Both the position numbers and the translations under genes were made by a program. DNA of 64,000 bases from Hallella colorans (lineage in GTDB: Bacteria > Bacteroidota > Bacteroidia > Bacteroidales > Bacteroidaceae). The stretch is from positions 5,647 to 69,646 of the forward strand of contig NZ_QENY01000014.1 in assembly GCF_003096815.1 (NCBI RefSeq). Reading direction: 5' to 3'. The notes beneath the pieces were generated by a model. It saw nothing but the letters and a program-made list of their open reading frames with translations, was not told the DNA's origin and did not search any database. The first letter of the stretch is position 1; every line of letters starts with the position of its first letter. Below, one piece after another: positions 37,159-46,976 of this stretch.

Positions 37159-38798
37159 TTAGAATGGAGCCGGAATGGAAAATACCATCCGTCTTCCAGT
37201 GCTTGGATGCTTGAAAACAAGGCGCTCAGCATGTAGGTACAGGCGATTTGCATGTTGCCCATAAAGATCATCTCCCTTGATAGGATTGTTCAATCCATCA
37301 CGATGGGCGCAGTGCACGCGAAGCTGATGGGTTCGACCGGTTAGGGGATATAAGGCCACACGATAGCTGTCGATGCGTTCGAAATGGGTTGTGGCTGCCT
37401 TGCCGTGTTGCCAATCTACTATTTGTCTGGGACGATCCATAAGGTCGGGACGCAGCGGAAGGCTTATTTTTCCTGTGGCTTGGGTCAAGGGTTTGCTTAG
37501 TATGGCTACATATCGCTTACTAATCTGTCGTTTGGCAAATTGCGCTTGAAGGTTCAAATAGGCTTGCATGCTTTTGGCAACCACCATCAATCCGCTCGTG
37601 GCCATATCCAATCTATGTGCGATGAGAGGGCCAGTGGTGTCAGGGTAGCGTTGTCTTATCAAGTTATAGACATTCTCTTGTTGGCTTTTTCCCGGTACGG
37701 CGAGCATGCCGGCCGGCTTGTTTACCACGCAAATGTCTTCATCATCATAAATTGTTTCTAAGCTGTGGTGCCTTTCCTCTTCCAATGCGTTAGGTGCCAC
37801 CTCGATGCCTTGAAGCATCCAGTGTAGCAAGGGTTTGCACTTGCCATGACATGCCGGATAGCATCCCAAATGATGGCGAACCTCGCCACGTAGGCTCTTT
37901 CCCCACCAAAACATAGCCATGCTAATGGGGATCAGACCGTGCTTAAAAGCGTATTGTAAAAGTTTGGGCTCGCAACACTCGCCGGTTCCGGCAGGTGGGA
38001 GGGTGTTTTTAGAATTTGATGTGCTGTCAATGGTGCCCGAAAGCTGACATTTTTGGAATATCTCTATCAAGTCTTGCTTTTCTCCTCTTCCATTCTGCAT
38101 TACGAATTGGCGAAACAACCATGTCTGCAAAGCGTCGCTCTTTTGCCTGCGTAAAGTCTTCAATGAGGCTATTTTTTTAGCTTTTTGACTTTCGTAGGCC
38201 TCAAACTTTTCACGCTTTAGTCGCATCTTCAGCTTCCAGCGATGTAGCTCGGCGTTCTCAAATTGACGACGACGAATGTACGCCTCCTCATCCTCGTCTG
38301 CCTTTCGCCCCTTGAAATATACGGGCTGGTGGGCATTCTCCAACATTTCTTCCCACTTAAGGGGCGTGGCATCGCGTCTATGTCATGGCTTAAACTTACA
38401 ATTTCAGCCTCTTCACGCTTGAAAAATCCATCCGGTTCAAGATAATCAAACACTGCCGGCACAAATTCGTCCCAATCGCTTCGCCCACATATTTGTCCGC
38501 TATATCCCGCAAGATAATACAGTTTTTTGTCGCCGCGAACGTTGCTTGTTGTTGCTGTGGTAGTGGAATTTTTGACAACAAGCACGCCGAACATCTTGCC
38601 TTGAGCTATTTCTTGCTTAAAATCAGGATTGACCTGATGAGACGCGAAGCGTTGGTTTTCGGTATCTGAAAGATAGGCGGCCAACTCATCTATCGCTTTT
38701 TGGCTTAATGGATCGGGCTGATAATAAAAAGGGTTGTTCAAGCATTTGGGCACCTCACCATCATAATGCAGACGATGTAACAATGAATTGTTTTTCAA
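37159..38798 (-). pseudogene. RluA-family pseudouridine synthase split by a frameshift
   Basis: Two overlapping frames together give the usual about 545-residue Bacteroidales enzyme. The N-terminal part (38798 down to about 38370) starts MKNNSLLHRLHYDGEVP. The C-terminal part (from about 38385 down to 37159) has the coiled-coil linker and the catalytic domain with HRLDMATSGLMVVAK (catalytic Asp) and RTHQLRVH. One base more in the C run at 38361-38364 (GGGG on the plus strand) would join them as DAMPRPLKWEEM. It may be a real mutation, a phase-variable run or an assembly error. The C-terminal half alone could still be made from ATG 38346. Confidence 0.8.
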
Positions 38799-38868
38799 TG
38801 TAATATGGTAATAATTGGAAAGTATGACTTAAAAAGCCCATAAAAGGTGTTTTTATTTCCATCGAAGA

Positions 38869-39792
38869 CTATTCATCGTCTATCAATCCAAGTTGAATAA
38901 ACTCATCCATCAGTGGCTGGGCTAATACTTTTGCGTCAGGATGCGGCACGCCTGTGACACCTAAAGAGCGTAGCTCGAAGAAGTGTTTCCAGTCTGATAC
39001 GAATGCCGTGTGCACCAATTCGGTGTTGGTGTCAAGAGGCAATATGGCCCTTGCTTCCTGAGGTTTACAGCCTGCGGCGGTCAGGTTCATATATGCTTTT
39101 TCAGCGGCAAGGTTAGCGAAAGTCCAATTTTCAAGTTTTGTCGCGGTGCCACTGTAAACTTTCTCGAAGAGCGAAGGCAATTGTTCCGTCGAACAATTCG
39201 GTGTGGAAAGATCTTGTTCTTTGATGAGTTCGGCTATCCACACTGGAATGTTGACAGTGATTTCGTTGCCAAATTTGTCTTTGGCGTAGTTGCAATAGCG
39301 GGTGCTTTGTTCTGCCATCGAATTGGCTCTGTGACGGTTAAACTCTCTCGTTGTGCCAATTTGAGTGGTAAAATGTACTGTCACGCGACGTTCGTGATAA
39401 GTTTGCGGCTCACTCAAGAACTCAAGGTCGCCCATCCAATCATTTTCCGAGAGCACACGTAGATTGGTTGTCACGTAATATTTGCCATCTTTGGCCACCA
39501 CCCTTGAAAATGCGTTTTTTTCGTAGCGAAGCCAAGGTTTGGGGCTCGTTGACCGCCGGGCGTGTGGCATTTCATTGTCAAATTCTTGAAAAAACAGATA
39601 TACTGTGCCATGCTCTAACATGGCCGTATGTTTGCTTTTGATCATTTTTTCCACAAATGGGCGAGCTGATTTCTCATTGGCATGGCTTTCACTCTTGTAG
39701 CAAACACGCCCCGCGCGCTCTATTTGACGATATATACCGTCGGCTCCACTGTCTTGAAGCCATATCTCAAAAGATGGATTTTCTATTTTCAT
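38869..39792 (-). CDS. thyX: Flavin-dependent thymidylate synthase
   Basis: 307 residues. The ThyX motif RHRANSMAEQSTR near residue 153 matches RHRxxSxxxxSxR, which binds FAD and dUMP. It makes dTMP from dUMP with methylene-tetrahydrofolate and NADPH. It is longer than many ThyX proteins (about 220-250), as in Bacteroidales, with a C-terminal extension HPDAKVLAQPLMDEFI. A promoter box lies at 39821-39828 on the minus strand, divergent from fur. Confidence 0.94.
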   Translation of the reverse strand: MKIENPSFEIWLQDSGADGIYRQIERAGRVCYKSESHANEKSARPFVEKMIKSKHTAMLEHGTVYLFFQEFDNEMPHARRSTSPKPWLRYEKNAFSRVVAKDGKYYVTTNLRVLSENDWMGDLEFLSEPQTYHERRVTVHFTTQIGTTREFNRHRANSMAEQSTRYCNYAKDKFGNEITVNIPVWIAELIKEQDLSTPNCSTEQLPSLFEKVYSGTATKLENWTFANLAAEKAYMNLTAAGCKPQEARAILPLDTNTELVHTAFVSDWKHFFELRSLGVTGVPHPDAKVLAQPLMDEFIQLGLIDDE

Positions 39793-39820
39793 AGAATGGA
39801 TTATTCAGAGGTTTGTAATG

Positions 39821-39880
39821 CAAAGATAGCTATTTTAACGTGACGAAATGGTCTAAAAAGTTTTTTTATTCGTATTTTTG
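39821..39880. promoter_or_regulatory. Divergent promoters of thyX and fur
   Basis: TATCTTTG on the minus strand (39821-39828) faces thyX; TATTTTTG on the plus strand (39873-39880) faces fur, 9 bp before its ATG. The 96-bp gap between the genes holds both. Confidence 0.55.
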
Positions 39881-39888
39881 CATTTGTT

Positions 39889-40320
39889 ATGAACGAATCT
39901 GCATGCGTTGAACTATTACAGAAACATGCCATCAAGCCCACCAGCAACCGCATCGTGGTGCTCAAGGCACTGGCCCATGAGGAACGCCCCGTGTCTGTTT
40001 CCGAATTGGAAAATACCATTTTGACGATTGATAAAAGTGGTATTTTTCGTACGCTCATGCTTTTCAAGGAGCGCCATTTGGTACATTCGTTAGAGGATGG
40101 GAATGGTGGTGTGAGGTACGAGTTGTGCTTAAGCCACGACGAAGACGAGGACGACGATGTGCATGTACATTTTTTTTGCGAGCGCTGCGGACAAGTATAT
40201 TGCCTGCACGACATTCCTATTCCTGCCGTCGAATTGCCCGATGGCTTCTCTGTTGCAACCATCAACTACATGGTCAAGGGCGTTTGCCCATCCTGTGCGC
40301 GTGAGGAGGATAGCTTGTAG
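39889..40320 (+). CDS. Fur-family metal-dependent regulator
   Basis: 143 residues. An N-terminal winged helix (NRIVVLKALAHEERPVSVSELENTI, KSGIFRTLMLFKERHLV) is followed by a dimer domain with the histidine-rich run DEDEDDDVHVHFFCERCGQVYC and CPSC, which form the structural zinc site. Which metal or signal it senses (iron, zinc or peroxide) is not clear. Its stop codon directly abuts the mutY start. Confidence 0.88.
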   Translation: MNESACVELLQKHAIKPTSNRIVVLKALAHEERPVSVSELENTILTIDKSGIFRTLMLFKERHLVHSLEDGNGGVRYELCLSHDEDEDDDVHVHFFCERCGQVYCLHDIPIPAVELPDGFSVATINYMVKGVCPSCAREEDSL

Positions 40321-41406
40321 ATGGCTCCTTCCCAATTTGCCCAAGTGTTGCTCGATTGGTATTCACGGCACGGTCGCGACCTGCCGTGGCGTCAAACGCG
40401 CGACCCATACGCCATTTGGCTGAGCGAAATCATTCTTCAACAGACGCGTATTAGCCAAGGTACGGCTTATTGGGAACGTTTCATGAGCGAGTATCCCACG
40501 GTCGAGGCGTTAGCGTCTGCGTCTGAAGACGAGGTGTTGAAGTTGTGGCAAGGTTTGGGTTATTACAGTAGGGCGCGCAATTTGCACCATGCTGCCAAGC
40601 AGTTAGTACACTTGGGCTATTTCCCAAAATCGTTAGACGAGATAAGAAAACTCAAGGGAGTGGGCGAATATACGGCTGCGGCCATTGCCGCTTTTGCGTT
40701 TGACAATCCTGTGGCAGCCGTCGATGGCAATTTCTATCGTGTGTTGGCGCGTGTGTTTGGCATAGATACGCCTATCAACTCCACGGCTGGAAAAAAGCTT
40801 TTTAAGGCGTTGGCTGAACAGGTTGTCACTCATCCCGAGGTCAACGCGGCTATCATGGACTTTGGTGCCATGCAATGCACGCCACAAAATCCGGACTGCG
40901 TTACATGCCCAATTGTAGACCAATGCGATGCCGTTCGGCAGGGACGGGTGGACGAGTTGCCCGTGAAGCTCAAGACGGTAAAGGTGAGAACGCGCCGCAT
41001 GACCTATGTTTACATACGTTGCAATGGGCAAACAGCCATTCGTCAGCGTGGCAAAGGCGATATATGGCAAGGATTGTGGGAACCCTATTTGTATGCTGAC
41101 GTTATGACTGCCAATGGGGATGACGACAAAAAACGTAAATGCTTGTCTAAAGAAAAGGTGTTTTCCATATCTTCAATGGGTTTTAATTCCGCTTGGAAAC
41201 CCATTGCCCTGTCTGTCAAGCATGTGCTGACACATCGTATTATTCTGTCCGATTTTTATCTTTGGGAGCCAGAACGACGCCCCGTTTTGCCGGCAGAATA
41301 TGTTTGGATAGATGAGCAAAATCTTGACAACTATGCCATTTCACGCTTGTTCCAACTATTATTAGAACGTCTATCAATCCGTGATAGCGCCACCGATGCA
41401 TCATGA
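40321..41406 (+). CDS. mutY: A/G-specific adenine DNA glycosylase
   Basis: 361 residues. The helix-hairpin-helix motif is LKGVGEYTAAAI near 110 with catalytic Asp in AAVDGN, the ILQQTR helix near 38, and the [4Fe-4S] ligands CTPQNPDCVTCPIVDQC near 184-200. The C-terminal NUDT-like domain recognises 8-oxoG. It removes A paired with 8-oxoguanine. ATG immediately follows the fur stop, so both come from one transcript, which would link repair to the signal sensed by Fur. Confidence 0.94.
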   Translation: MAPSQFAQVLLDWYSRHGRDLPWRQTRDPYAIWLSEIILQQTRISQGTAYWERFMSEYPTVEALASASEDEVLKLWQGLGYYSRARNLHHAAKQLVHLGYFPKSLDEIRKLKGVGEYTAAAIAAFAFDNPVAAVDGNFYRVLARVFGIDTPINSTAGKKLFKALAEQVVTHPEVNAAIMDFGAMQCTPQNPDCVTCPIVDQCDAVRQGRVDELPVKLKTVKVRTRRMTYVYIRCNGQTAIRQRGKGDIWQGLWEPYLYADVMTANGDDDKKRKCLSKEKVFSISSMGFNSAWKPIALSVKHVLTHRIILSDFYLWEPERRPVLPAEYVWIDEQNLDNYAISRLFQLLLERLSIRDSATDAS

Positions 41407-41468
41407 CCGTGTCCTGATTTTCTTTTTTATGTGTAAATTATTGATACCAAACGATACCAAATAAATAA

Positions 41469-41503
41469 GAAAGCCTGAGACTGACATGCAGTCTCAGGCT
41501 TTC
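41469..41503. terminator. Bidirectional terminator between mutY and the beta-barrel gene
   Basis: Perfect 15-bp arms GAAAGCCTGAGACTG (41469-41483) and its complement (41489-41503) around a 5-nt loop, between convergent genes. Confidence 0.8.
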
Positions 41504-41547
41504 CGCTATATGTTTAACAACGGTTTGTTGTCTTTGTCTCGTAGGAC

Positions 41548-42147
41548 TTATAGCTCAAATTTATAACCCAATGTGAACTGGAATACGCTGTTTTTAGTGT
41601 CTGAGTTTTCAAACACTTTGGTTACACCGAAGTTGTAACGAGCGTCAAGAACAAAGTTGCTATACTCATAAGAGAGACCTACCGGAATTGAGACGTCTAC
41701 GCTTTTGGCTTTCATGTCAAAAGATTTAGAGGCGTCGCCCAGTACGGTATTTGCCTTGAAGTCGTTCTTGCTGTTCACTTTGAAACCCGGTTGCACACCT
41801 AATTTAACGGCCAAACCATTTACTACATATACATTGCACATAATAGGCACGTTCACATAATCCACCTTGTTAGTGTTGGTTATGCTATTTTTGCCTTGTG
41901 TTACAGTGGTTTTGTTGCCTTGCATAGAGTAAAGAGCGCCAGCCGAAAGTGACACAATGTCTGTGAGCTGATACTCAAGTTCTGCGCCAGCTGCCACGCC
42001 ATAACGTGGGTCGGCTTTGTCATAATTAGTCAATGCGGCCACATTCAAACCCACTTTAGGCTGAATGGTAACGGTTCCTACTTCATGTTGAGCATAGCCT
42101 GCAACAGAAGCGAGCATGACTACAGCTGATAAAATAATTTTTTTCAT
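41548..42147 (-). CDS. Outer-membrane beta-barrel protein
   Basis: About 199 residues from ATG 42147. Signal peptide MKKIILSAVVMLASVAGYAQ, then alternating hydrophobic strands with aromatic ends and a C-terminal strand ending FQFTLGYKFEL, typical of PorT/OmpA-like barrels. The function (structural or small-molecule porin) is not known. A promoter box TACATTTG (minus strand, 42187-42194) precedes it. Confidence 0.85.
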   Translation of the reverse strand: MKKIILSAVVMLASVAGYAQHEVGTVTIQPKVGLNVAALTNYDKADPRYGVAAGAELEYQLTDIVSLSAGALYSMQGNKTTVTQGKNSITNTNKVDYVNVPIMCNVYVVNGLAVKLGVQPGFKVNSKNDFKANTVLGDASKSFDMKAKSVDVSIPVGLSYEYSNFVLDARYNFGVTKVFENSDTKNSVFQFTLGYKFEL

Positions 42148-42186
42148 AATGTAACGGTTTAAAAATACCTTAATGATTTTTCCTTG

Positions 42187-42194
42187 CAAATGTA
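42187..42194 (-). promoter_or_regulatory. Promoter box of the beta-barrel gene
   Basis: TACATTTG on the minus strand, 40 bp upstream of the ATG. Confidence 0.5.
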
Positions 42195-42222
42195 AGTGTT
42201 TTTCCGCAATGGCCGTTTATTT

Positions 42223-45200
42223 TTAAATAATTTTTTCCGAAATTGTAGGTTTATACTCCCTTATATAACATTTTTTTTGTTTTGAATAGTCTATTATTCG
42301 CTTAAAAACTACATTCTCGCCAAGGATGCTTGGATTGCCTACAAGCACCAATTGTTTGCGCGCTCGCGTCAGCGCCACGTTTAGCTTTCGGTCTATGGTA
42401 TGTCCGTTTTCTTCAAAAACATTAGCTGTGAGAAAGTCCAGTTGATAACGTTGCTGTATTGTGAAAGAGTAGATTATAACATCTCGCTGTGAGCCTTGGT
42501 AGCGTTCCACGGTGTCAATGCTTATTTTTTCCAAATCGGCTATACCCATTTTTTCTATCTCTCTGCGTATCATCGCTATCTGGTTGCGGTAAGGAACGAT
42601 CACGCCCACCGTCTTGTCAGGGTCAAAACCTGTATCCGCAAATCGGTGTATGCGTCTTAGCAGGTCGGCCACGATGTGCGCTTCTATTGTGTTCACTTTG
42701 TCGGAGATGTCAGGTCGCCTGCAAAAACCAGAAGCAATGAACAACACCCGATGCTGCTTCAGCATGTCGTCTACGCTATCTTCGGATGGCAATTTATAAT
42801 CGATTGTTGTGGCTAATTGATGCCTTAAAGGCACAGGCCGCAGCTGTTCGTCAAAGTAAAACTCCTTGGTTGGGAACTCGGCTATGTCCGGGTGCATGCG
42901 CCCTTGCAACTGTAGCACACCCATAAATGCCGTCCGCCCACTCTTCTTCTCTATATTTATGAGCCTTTCGAATAGGCTGTTCTTGCAGTTTGTCAGGCAT
43001 ATCTCATGCAGCTCCGGTTCACTTACGGTAGCTTGTACATCGTTTTGCCGCACCACGGCCGGCAGCTGTTTGTAGTCGCCGACGAGTACAAATTTGTCAA
43101 TGTCGCAAATGTCGCTTGCCGTTTTGCCGGTCGTCCCGCCGTGCCCGGCTAACAATCCGATGATGTTTGGTTCCAAAATCTGCGAGCTTTCGTCTACCAA
43201 TGCCAGCGTAAAATGTTTCAAGCCGAAAATGAACGGCCTGGCCTGAAGCGTTGATGTCGTGCCCACCACCACGCGCGCGTTTACCAAAGTGGCCTTCATC
43301 TCGTTTAATAGAGGTTTCTCGCCCACGGCATTGGGAATGAGGTGAGCCTCGAATTGCGGCGCGCAGCTCAACTCGCTGCCAACGCGAAGAAAATCGATGC
43401 CTGCGTCCACAAGCATGTCGCAAATCTCGTCCACGGCGCGATTTGTATATGCAAGTAGCAACACTGCGCTCGATTTGTTGGCCAGTTCCTCCTCAACCAT
43501 GAATCTTAACGCTCTGCTTGTCTTGCCTGTGCCGGGTGGGCCCACCAACAAAAAATAGTCTTGCGCCTGCTTCACTTTGAGCAATAGGGGGTCGAGTATA
43601 GGGTCGTAGCTACGCGACAGCGACAGCGAGGTGTCGCGTCGGGGTTCGCGTTGCCCCAACAGCAAAGCCTTGCGGTGGTCGGCCGAGGTTACAAACTCGT
43701 ATAGCGCGCGTATGGCCGAGCTGCTGCCAACGTCGCTGTTGCCATGCTCTATGCACCATGCGAAGCGTTGTTCAGGCCGGGCATCCTCTTCGTTGGAGAG
43801 TGTCAGGTCGGAATAAGGCAGGTGGTTAAAGATGTGTTTGTTCTGCTGTCCGTCGCTCAATTTTACTGTTAGCTTGTTAGCATGTATGTCAGCCAGCCCA
43901 CCTTTGAAAACCAATGCCTTCCGGATGTCTGGCTCTTCGTTTTGTGGATAGGCATAGAGCCATACCATATCACCGCGTCTAAAATTGGGCAGAAAGCCCT
44001 CGTCTTGTTCGGGTATGGCCAAAGTGATAAGGTCGTAGCTGTCGTTGCCTTTAGGTTGTCCACTCTTCACCTTGTTTATAACAGTAAGGTTGGTATAGAT
44101 ATTTCCAGTTTCTTTTTTCTCCGCGAGTGGCATGTTCCACAAGTTGGCCACGCTGTTGCCCGAGCCTTCACATACGCCCACTTTGGATAACAGGCTTTCG
44201 AGAATTACAAATTGCATCATCCTGCAAAAATAAGCGTGTTCCAATGGTTGCATTTGTTGCAGTGGCAACAGTGTATTTTCAAGTTGTGGCCGTAGGTATC
44301 TGTCATAGAAAAAGTCTTGCCTGCCTGCTGTGTTCAGGTTGTCTACGCTAAGCGTTGGCAATATGTGCCGCATGCCGTTATGAGCGATGTCAAACTCCAG
44401 TGCCACGGCCTCATTGCGAAAGCGTACGGCCTTGTAGAACAGTTCCATGAGGTTTTTCACTTTTATCAACCCGTTCGGCAACTCAAATTTAGAGTAAAGC
44501 AGTTGTATATCGCGTTTCGAGTTGGGAGATATGGTATAGAGAATGCTGTTGTAGAGTAGCAGCTGTACGTAATGTTTCTCAATATGTTGACCTCCGTATT
44601 GGTTTTTGGTGCCACGTTCCAAAAAGATGTTTCGCCCCGACTTCTGCTCCACCAACAGTTTCAGGTCAGTGGTCATGAGGTCCACTCGTCCTTGCAATCC
44701 AAACTTTTCACAGATAAGCGAAGGCTCAAGGATGGCTTTCTTGAGGTTGTGTCTATTTTCTATCTCTGCCACTATCTGTTTTAGGTTACGCATTTGCGTC
44801 ATGGCGTCCTGTTTGAATTTTGTGGCCTTAAAATCTTGGCAGATACTGTATTCCACGGCGTTTTTCGTAAAATTTTTCACCAAAGTGCTGGCGAAGTCAG
44901 CTTCTCGGTTACTGATAATGTCGTCAAGCGCGTTGCTGGCAAAATTGCCCAACAAGATGGGTTGGCTGACAAGGCGTGGTTTCAATCGGTTTATCAGATA
45001 GAGCAATGGGTGGTGTCCATAATCCTCAAAGCATGCCGCGATGCTGCTGATGTCTATCAGGCAGTCGGGTTCCATCACGATTAGTTGTGGCGTGATGGCG
45101 TCTCCATCCACGTGGCATCCTATCAAATTGAGCTGCATGTGCTTTCGCAGTATGTCACGCAGGTACTGCATGTTGGCGTATTGCGTCTCTTTGGTGTAAA

Positions 45201-45684
45201 AAACTTTTTTCCATTCCCTCGCGTCGTCCTCGTCCACTCTTACCGTGATGGTCGTGTCATCCCATGCCATCACCGTGCAACGCTTGTCGGGGGAGTTGGC
45301 TCGGTTCCTGCCGCGTGTGTCGTTCATGTTTCGCGGCAATTTTGACGTTAGCCCCTTGGGTATGTCAACGTCGAACACCTGCGCGATAAACGTGGCCAAG
45401 GCGTGTGCGTCATGTAGCAGCTCTTCTGGCAACAAGGCGTCGCTTCTGTTGCTGTCTCGCCGCATTTTATGTATGGCGTTGGCCATCGTTTGAGAGATAT
45501 GGTGTCGCTGTACCAGTTGTTCCACTTGTGCGTTGAGGTCTCCAAACCCATACTTGCAATTTTTCAGGCCGTAGGTACAAGTCTGTACCAACGTCTCGTG
45601 CATAATCTTGTTTTGTATGGCCGGCTCAAGGTCTTGTGTGGTGAGCAGTTGCGACACGCGGTCAAAAAGTTCAGAACAATCCAT
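42223..45684 (-). CDS. Dna2-like nuclease-helicase (SF1, UPF1-like)
   Basis: 1153 residues. A nuclease-like segment near 325-360 reads GLQGRVDLMTTDLKLLVEQKSGR, the D...E-x-K pattern of Cas4/Dna2-type PD-(D/E)xK nucleases. The SF1B helicase follows in the second half: Walker A LLVGPPGTGKTSRAL near 720, LVDESSQILEP near 820, DYKQLPAV near 860, and C-terminal VERYQGSQRDVIIYS and NVALTRARKQLVLVG. It probably processes DNA ends or flaps in repair. Its N-terminus overlaps the ogt stop by 14 nt, so the two are coupled. Confidence 0.85.
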   Translation of the reverse strand: MDCSELFDRVSQLLTTQDLEPAIQNKIMHETLVQTCTYGLKNCKYGFGDLNAQVEQLVQRHHISQTMANAIHKMRRDSNRSDALLPEELLHDAHALATFIAQVFDVDIPKGLTSKLPRNMNDTRGRNRANSPDKRCTVMAWDDTTITVRVDEDDAREWKKVFYTKETQYANMQYLRDILRKHMQLNLIGCHVDGDAITPQLIVMEPDCLIDISSIAACFEDYGHHPLLYLINRLKPRLVSQPILLGNFASNALDDIISNREADFASTLVKNFTKNAVEYSICQDFKATKFKQDAMTQMRNLKQIVAEIENRHNLKKAILEPSLICEKFGLQGRVDLMTTDLKLLVEQKSGRNIFLERGTKNQYGGQHIEKHYVQLLLYNSILYTISPNSKRDIQLLYSKFELPNGLIKVKNLMELFYKAVRFRNEAVALEFDIAHNGMRHILPTLSVDNLNTAGRQDFFYDRYLRPQLENTLLPLQQMQPLEHAYFCRMMQFVILESLLSKVGVCEGSGNSVANLWNMPLAEKKETGNIYTNLTVINKVKSGQPKGNDSYDLITLAIPEQDEGFLPNFRRGDMVWLYAYPQNEEPDIRKALVFKGGLADIHANKLTVKLSDGQQNKHIFNHLPYSDLTLSNEEDARPEQRFAWCIEHGNSDVGSSSAIRALYEFVTSADHRKALLLGQREPRRDTSLSLSRSYDPILDPLLLKVKQAQDYFLLVGPPGTGKTSRALRFMVEEELANKSSAVLLLAYTNRAVDEICDMLVDAGIDFLRVGSELSCAPQFEAHLIPNAVGEKPLLNEMKATLVNARVVVGTTSTLQARPFIFGLKHFTLALVDESSQILEPNIIGLLAGHGGTTGKTASDICDIDKFVLVGDYKQLPAVVRQNDVQATVSEPELHEICLTNCKNSLFERLINIEKKSGRTAFMGVLQLQGRMHPDIAEFPTKEFYFDEQLRPVPLRHQLATTIDYKLPSEDSVDDMLKQHRVLFIASGFCRRPDISDKVNTIEAHIVADLLRRIHRFADTGFDPDKTVGVIVPYRNQIAMIRREIEKMGIADLEKISIDTVERYQGSQRDVIIYSFTIQQRYQLDFLTANVFEENGHTIDRKLNVALTRARKQLVLVGNPSILGENVVFKRIIDYSKQKKCYIREYKPTISEKII

Positions 45685-46291
45685 CCAAATCTCCTTTAAA
45701 CATGTCTTGCGAGAGTTCTTCCACCAACGGCACGTTGCTGCAGTGTATGTCTATCAGCTGGTTTAGGTTTGTCGCCATGCCGTTTTTTGGCTGGGCGGTA
45801 ACGGTCTCGGCTTCCCATTTCAACAGTTTTCGTTTCAAATCCCGTCCCCATCGGTAGTCGCCGGTGTCTCCATCGCTGCGCACCACCCTGTGGCACGGTA
45901 TGAGCAGCGACACCGGATTTTGTGCCACGGCCGTTGCCGCTGCGCGCGCGGCCTTTTCGTTACCGGCTGCCCTGGCCATGTCTTGATAGGTGGCAGTCTG
46001 CCCAAATGGAATAGCGCGCACGGCTTTCCACACCGCTATCTGAAAGTCGGTGCCTCGCAGGTCGACGGTAATTTTGCGCCGTTTGCCCCCGAACACCACG
46101 CTGGCTACCATCTCAGCCATTTCGTTATCAAGCGTAATAGGAGTGTAGACACCCCACCGTTGTCCCAAATCGTGAATGGTCTCCAACTTGTTATATTCCA
46201 AAAATTGCAAGTCGCAAATGCCCTTCTTTGTTGCGGCCACAATAATTTCGCCAAATGGCGTGTCGCAGAAACCGTATGTTATAGTGCCCAT
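45671..46291 (-). CDS. ogt: Methylated-DNA-protein cysteine methyltransferase
   Basis: 206 residues. The active site PCHRVVRSDGDTGDYRWG has the acceptor Cys near residue 133, and the DNA-binding helix is FGQTATYQDMARAAGNEKAAR near 95-115. It reverses O6-methylguanine by suicide transfer. It carries about 35 extra residues at the C-terminus (MATNLNQLIDIH to LDGLF) compared with usual Ogt proteins. It is followed by and overlaps the nuclease-helicase gene, forming a small repair operon. A promoter box TACATTTG lies at 46299-46306. Confidence 0.93.
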   Translation of the reverse strand: MGTITYGFCDTPFGEIIVAATKKGICDLQFLEYNKLETIHDLGQRWGVYTPITLDNEMAEMVASVVFGGKRRKITVDLRGTDFQIAVWKAVRAIPFGQTATYQDMARAAGNEKAARAAATAVAQNPVSLLIPCHRVVRSDGDTGDYRWGRDLKRKLLKWEAETVTAQPKNGMATNLNQLIDIHCSNVPLVEELSQDMFKGDLDGLF

Positions 46292-46298
46292 GATGTTG

Positions 46299-46306
46299 CA
46301 AATGTA
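46299..46306 (-). promoter_or_regulatory. ogt promoter box
   Basis: TACATTTG on the minus strand, 8 bp before the ATG; a leader this short would leave almost no untranslated region. Confidence 0.4.
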
Positions 46307-46446
46307 AGTATAATTTCCTGATATATCGCACCAATGGCCAGAAAAAGTGAGTGCGCGTGGGCACTATGGTAGCGACAAAAAACAGGAAAAAAGTTTTTTC
46401 GATGTTAAAAGATTGGTAAAGGCACGGCATGCCTTGATAAAATGTT

Positions 46447-46454
46447 TACCTTTG
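46447..46454 (+). promoter_or_regulatory. Promoter box of the nucleoside deaminase
   Basis: TACCTTTG, 45 bp before the ATG. Confidence 0.5.
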
Positions 46455-46499
46455 TGTCACTATTTGTTTATTGTCACGAAACTAAAAAAAATATATATA

Positions 46500-46967
46500 A
46501 TGAATAACGAGTCTTTGATGCGTAGGGCCATTGCCTTGAGCGAAGAGAGTGTGGGGACCGGTGGCGGCCCATTTGGAGCCGTCATCGCCAAGGACGGCGT
46601 GGTGATAGCCGAAGCTTCCAACAGTGTCACCATAGACAACGACCCTACGGCCCATGCCGAGGTCAACGCCATACGCGCGGCTTGCGCGCGGCTCAGGAGT
46701 TTTGACCTCTCGGGTTGCGAGATATATTGCTCGTGCGAGCCGTGCCCCATGTGTCTCGGCGCCATATACTGGGCTCGCCTTGGCCACATCTATTTTGCCA
46801 ACGACCGCAAGGCTGCCGGCGCCATCGGCTTTAGCGACGACCTTATCTATAACGACATACCGTTAGACCTCGATAAGCGATCCATTCCCATTGACGTCTT
46901 GCTGCCTACAGAGGGGGCCAAAGCCTTTGACATGTGGCGCGACAAGACCGACAAGACCGAGTATTAG
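46500..46967 (+). CDS. Nucleoside/guanine deaminase family protein
   Basis: 155 residues of the cytidine-deaminase fold. Zinc-binding HAE in PTAHAEVNAI near residues 54-63 and PCPMC in CEPCPMCLGAIYW near 85-97 supply the ligands and catalytic Glu. The length and the C-terminal EGAKAFDMW resemble GuaD-type guanine deaminases more than TadA. It converges with the hydrolase gene, 9 nt apart. Confidence 0.9.
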   Translation: MNNESLMRRAIALSEESVGTGGGPFGAVIAKDGVVIAEASNSVTIDNDPTAHAEVNAIRAACARLRSFDLSGCEIYCSCEPCPMCLGAIYWARLGHIYFANDRKAAGAIGFSDDLIYNDIPLDLDKRSIPIDVLLPTEGAKAFDMWRDKTDKTEY

Positions 46968-46976
46968 CCTTGTGCC

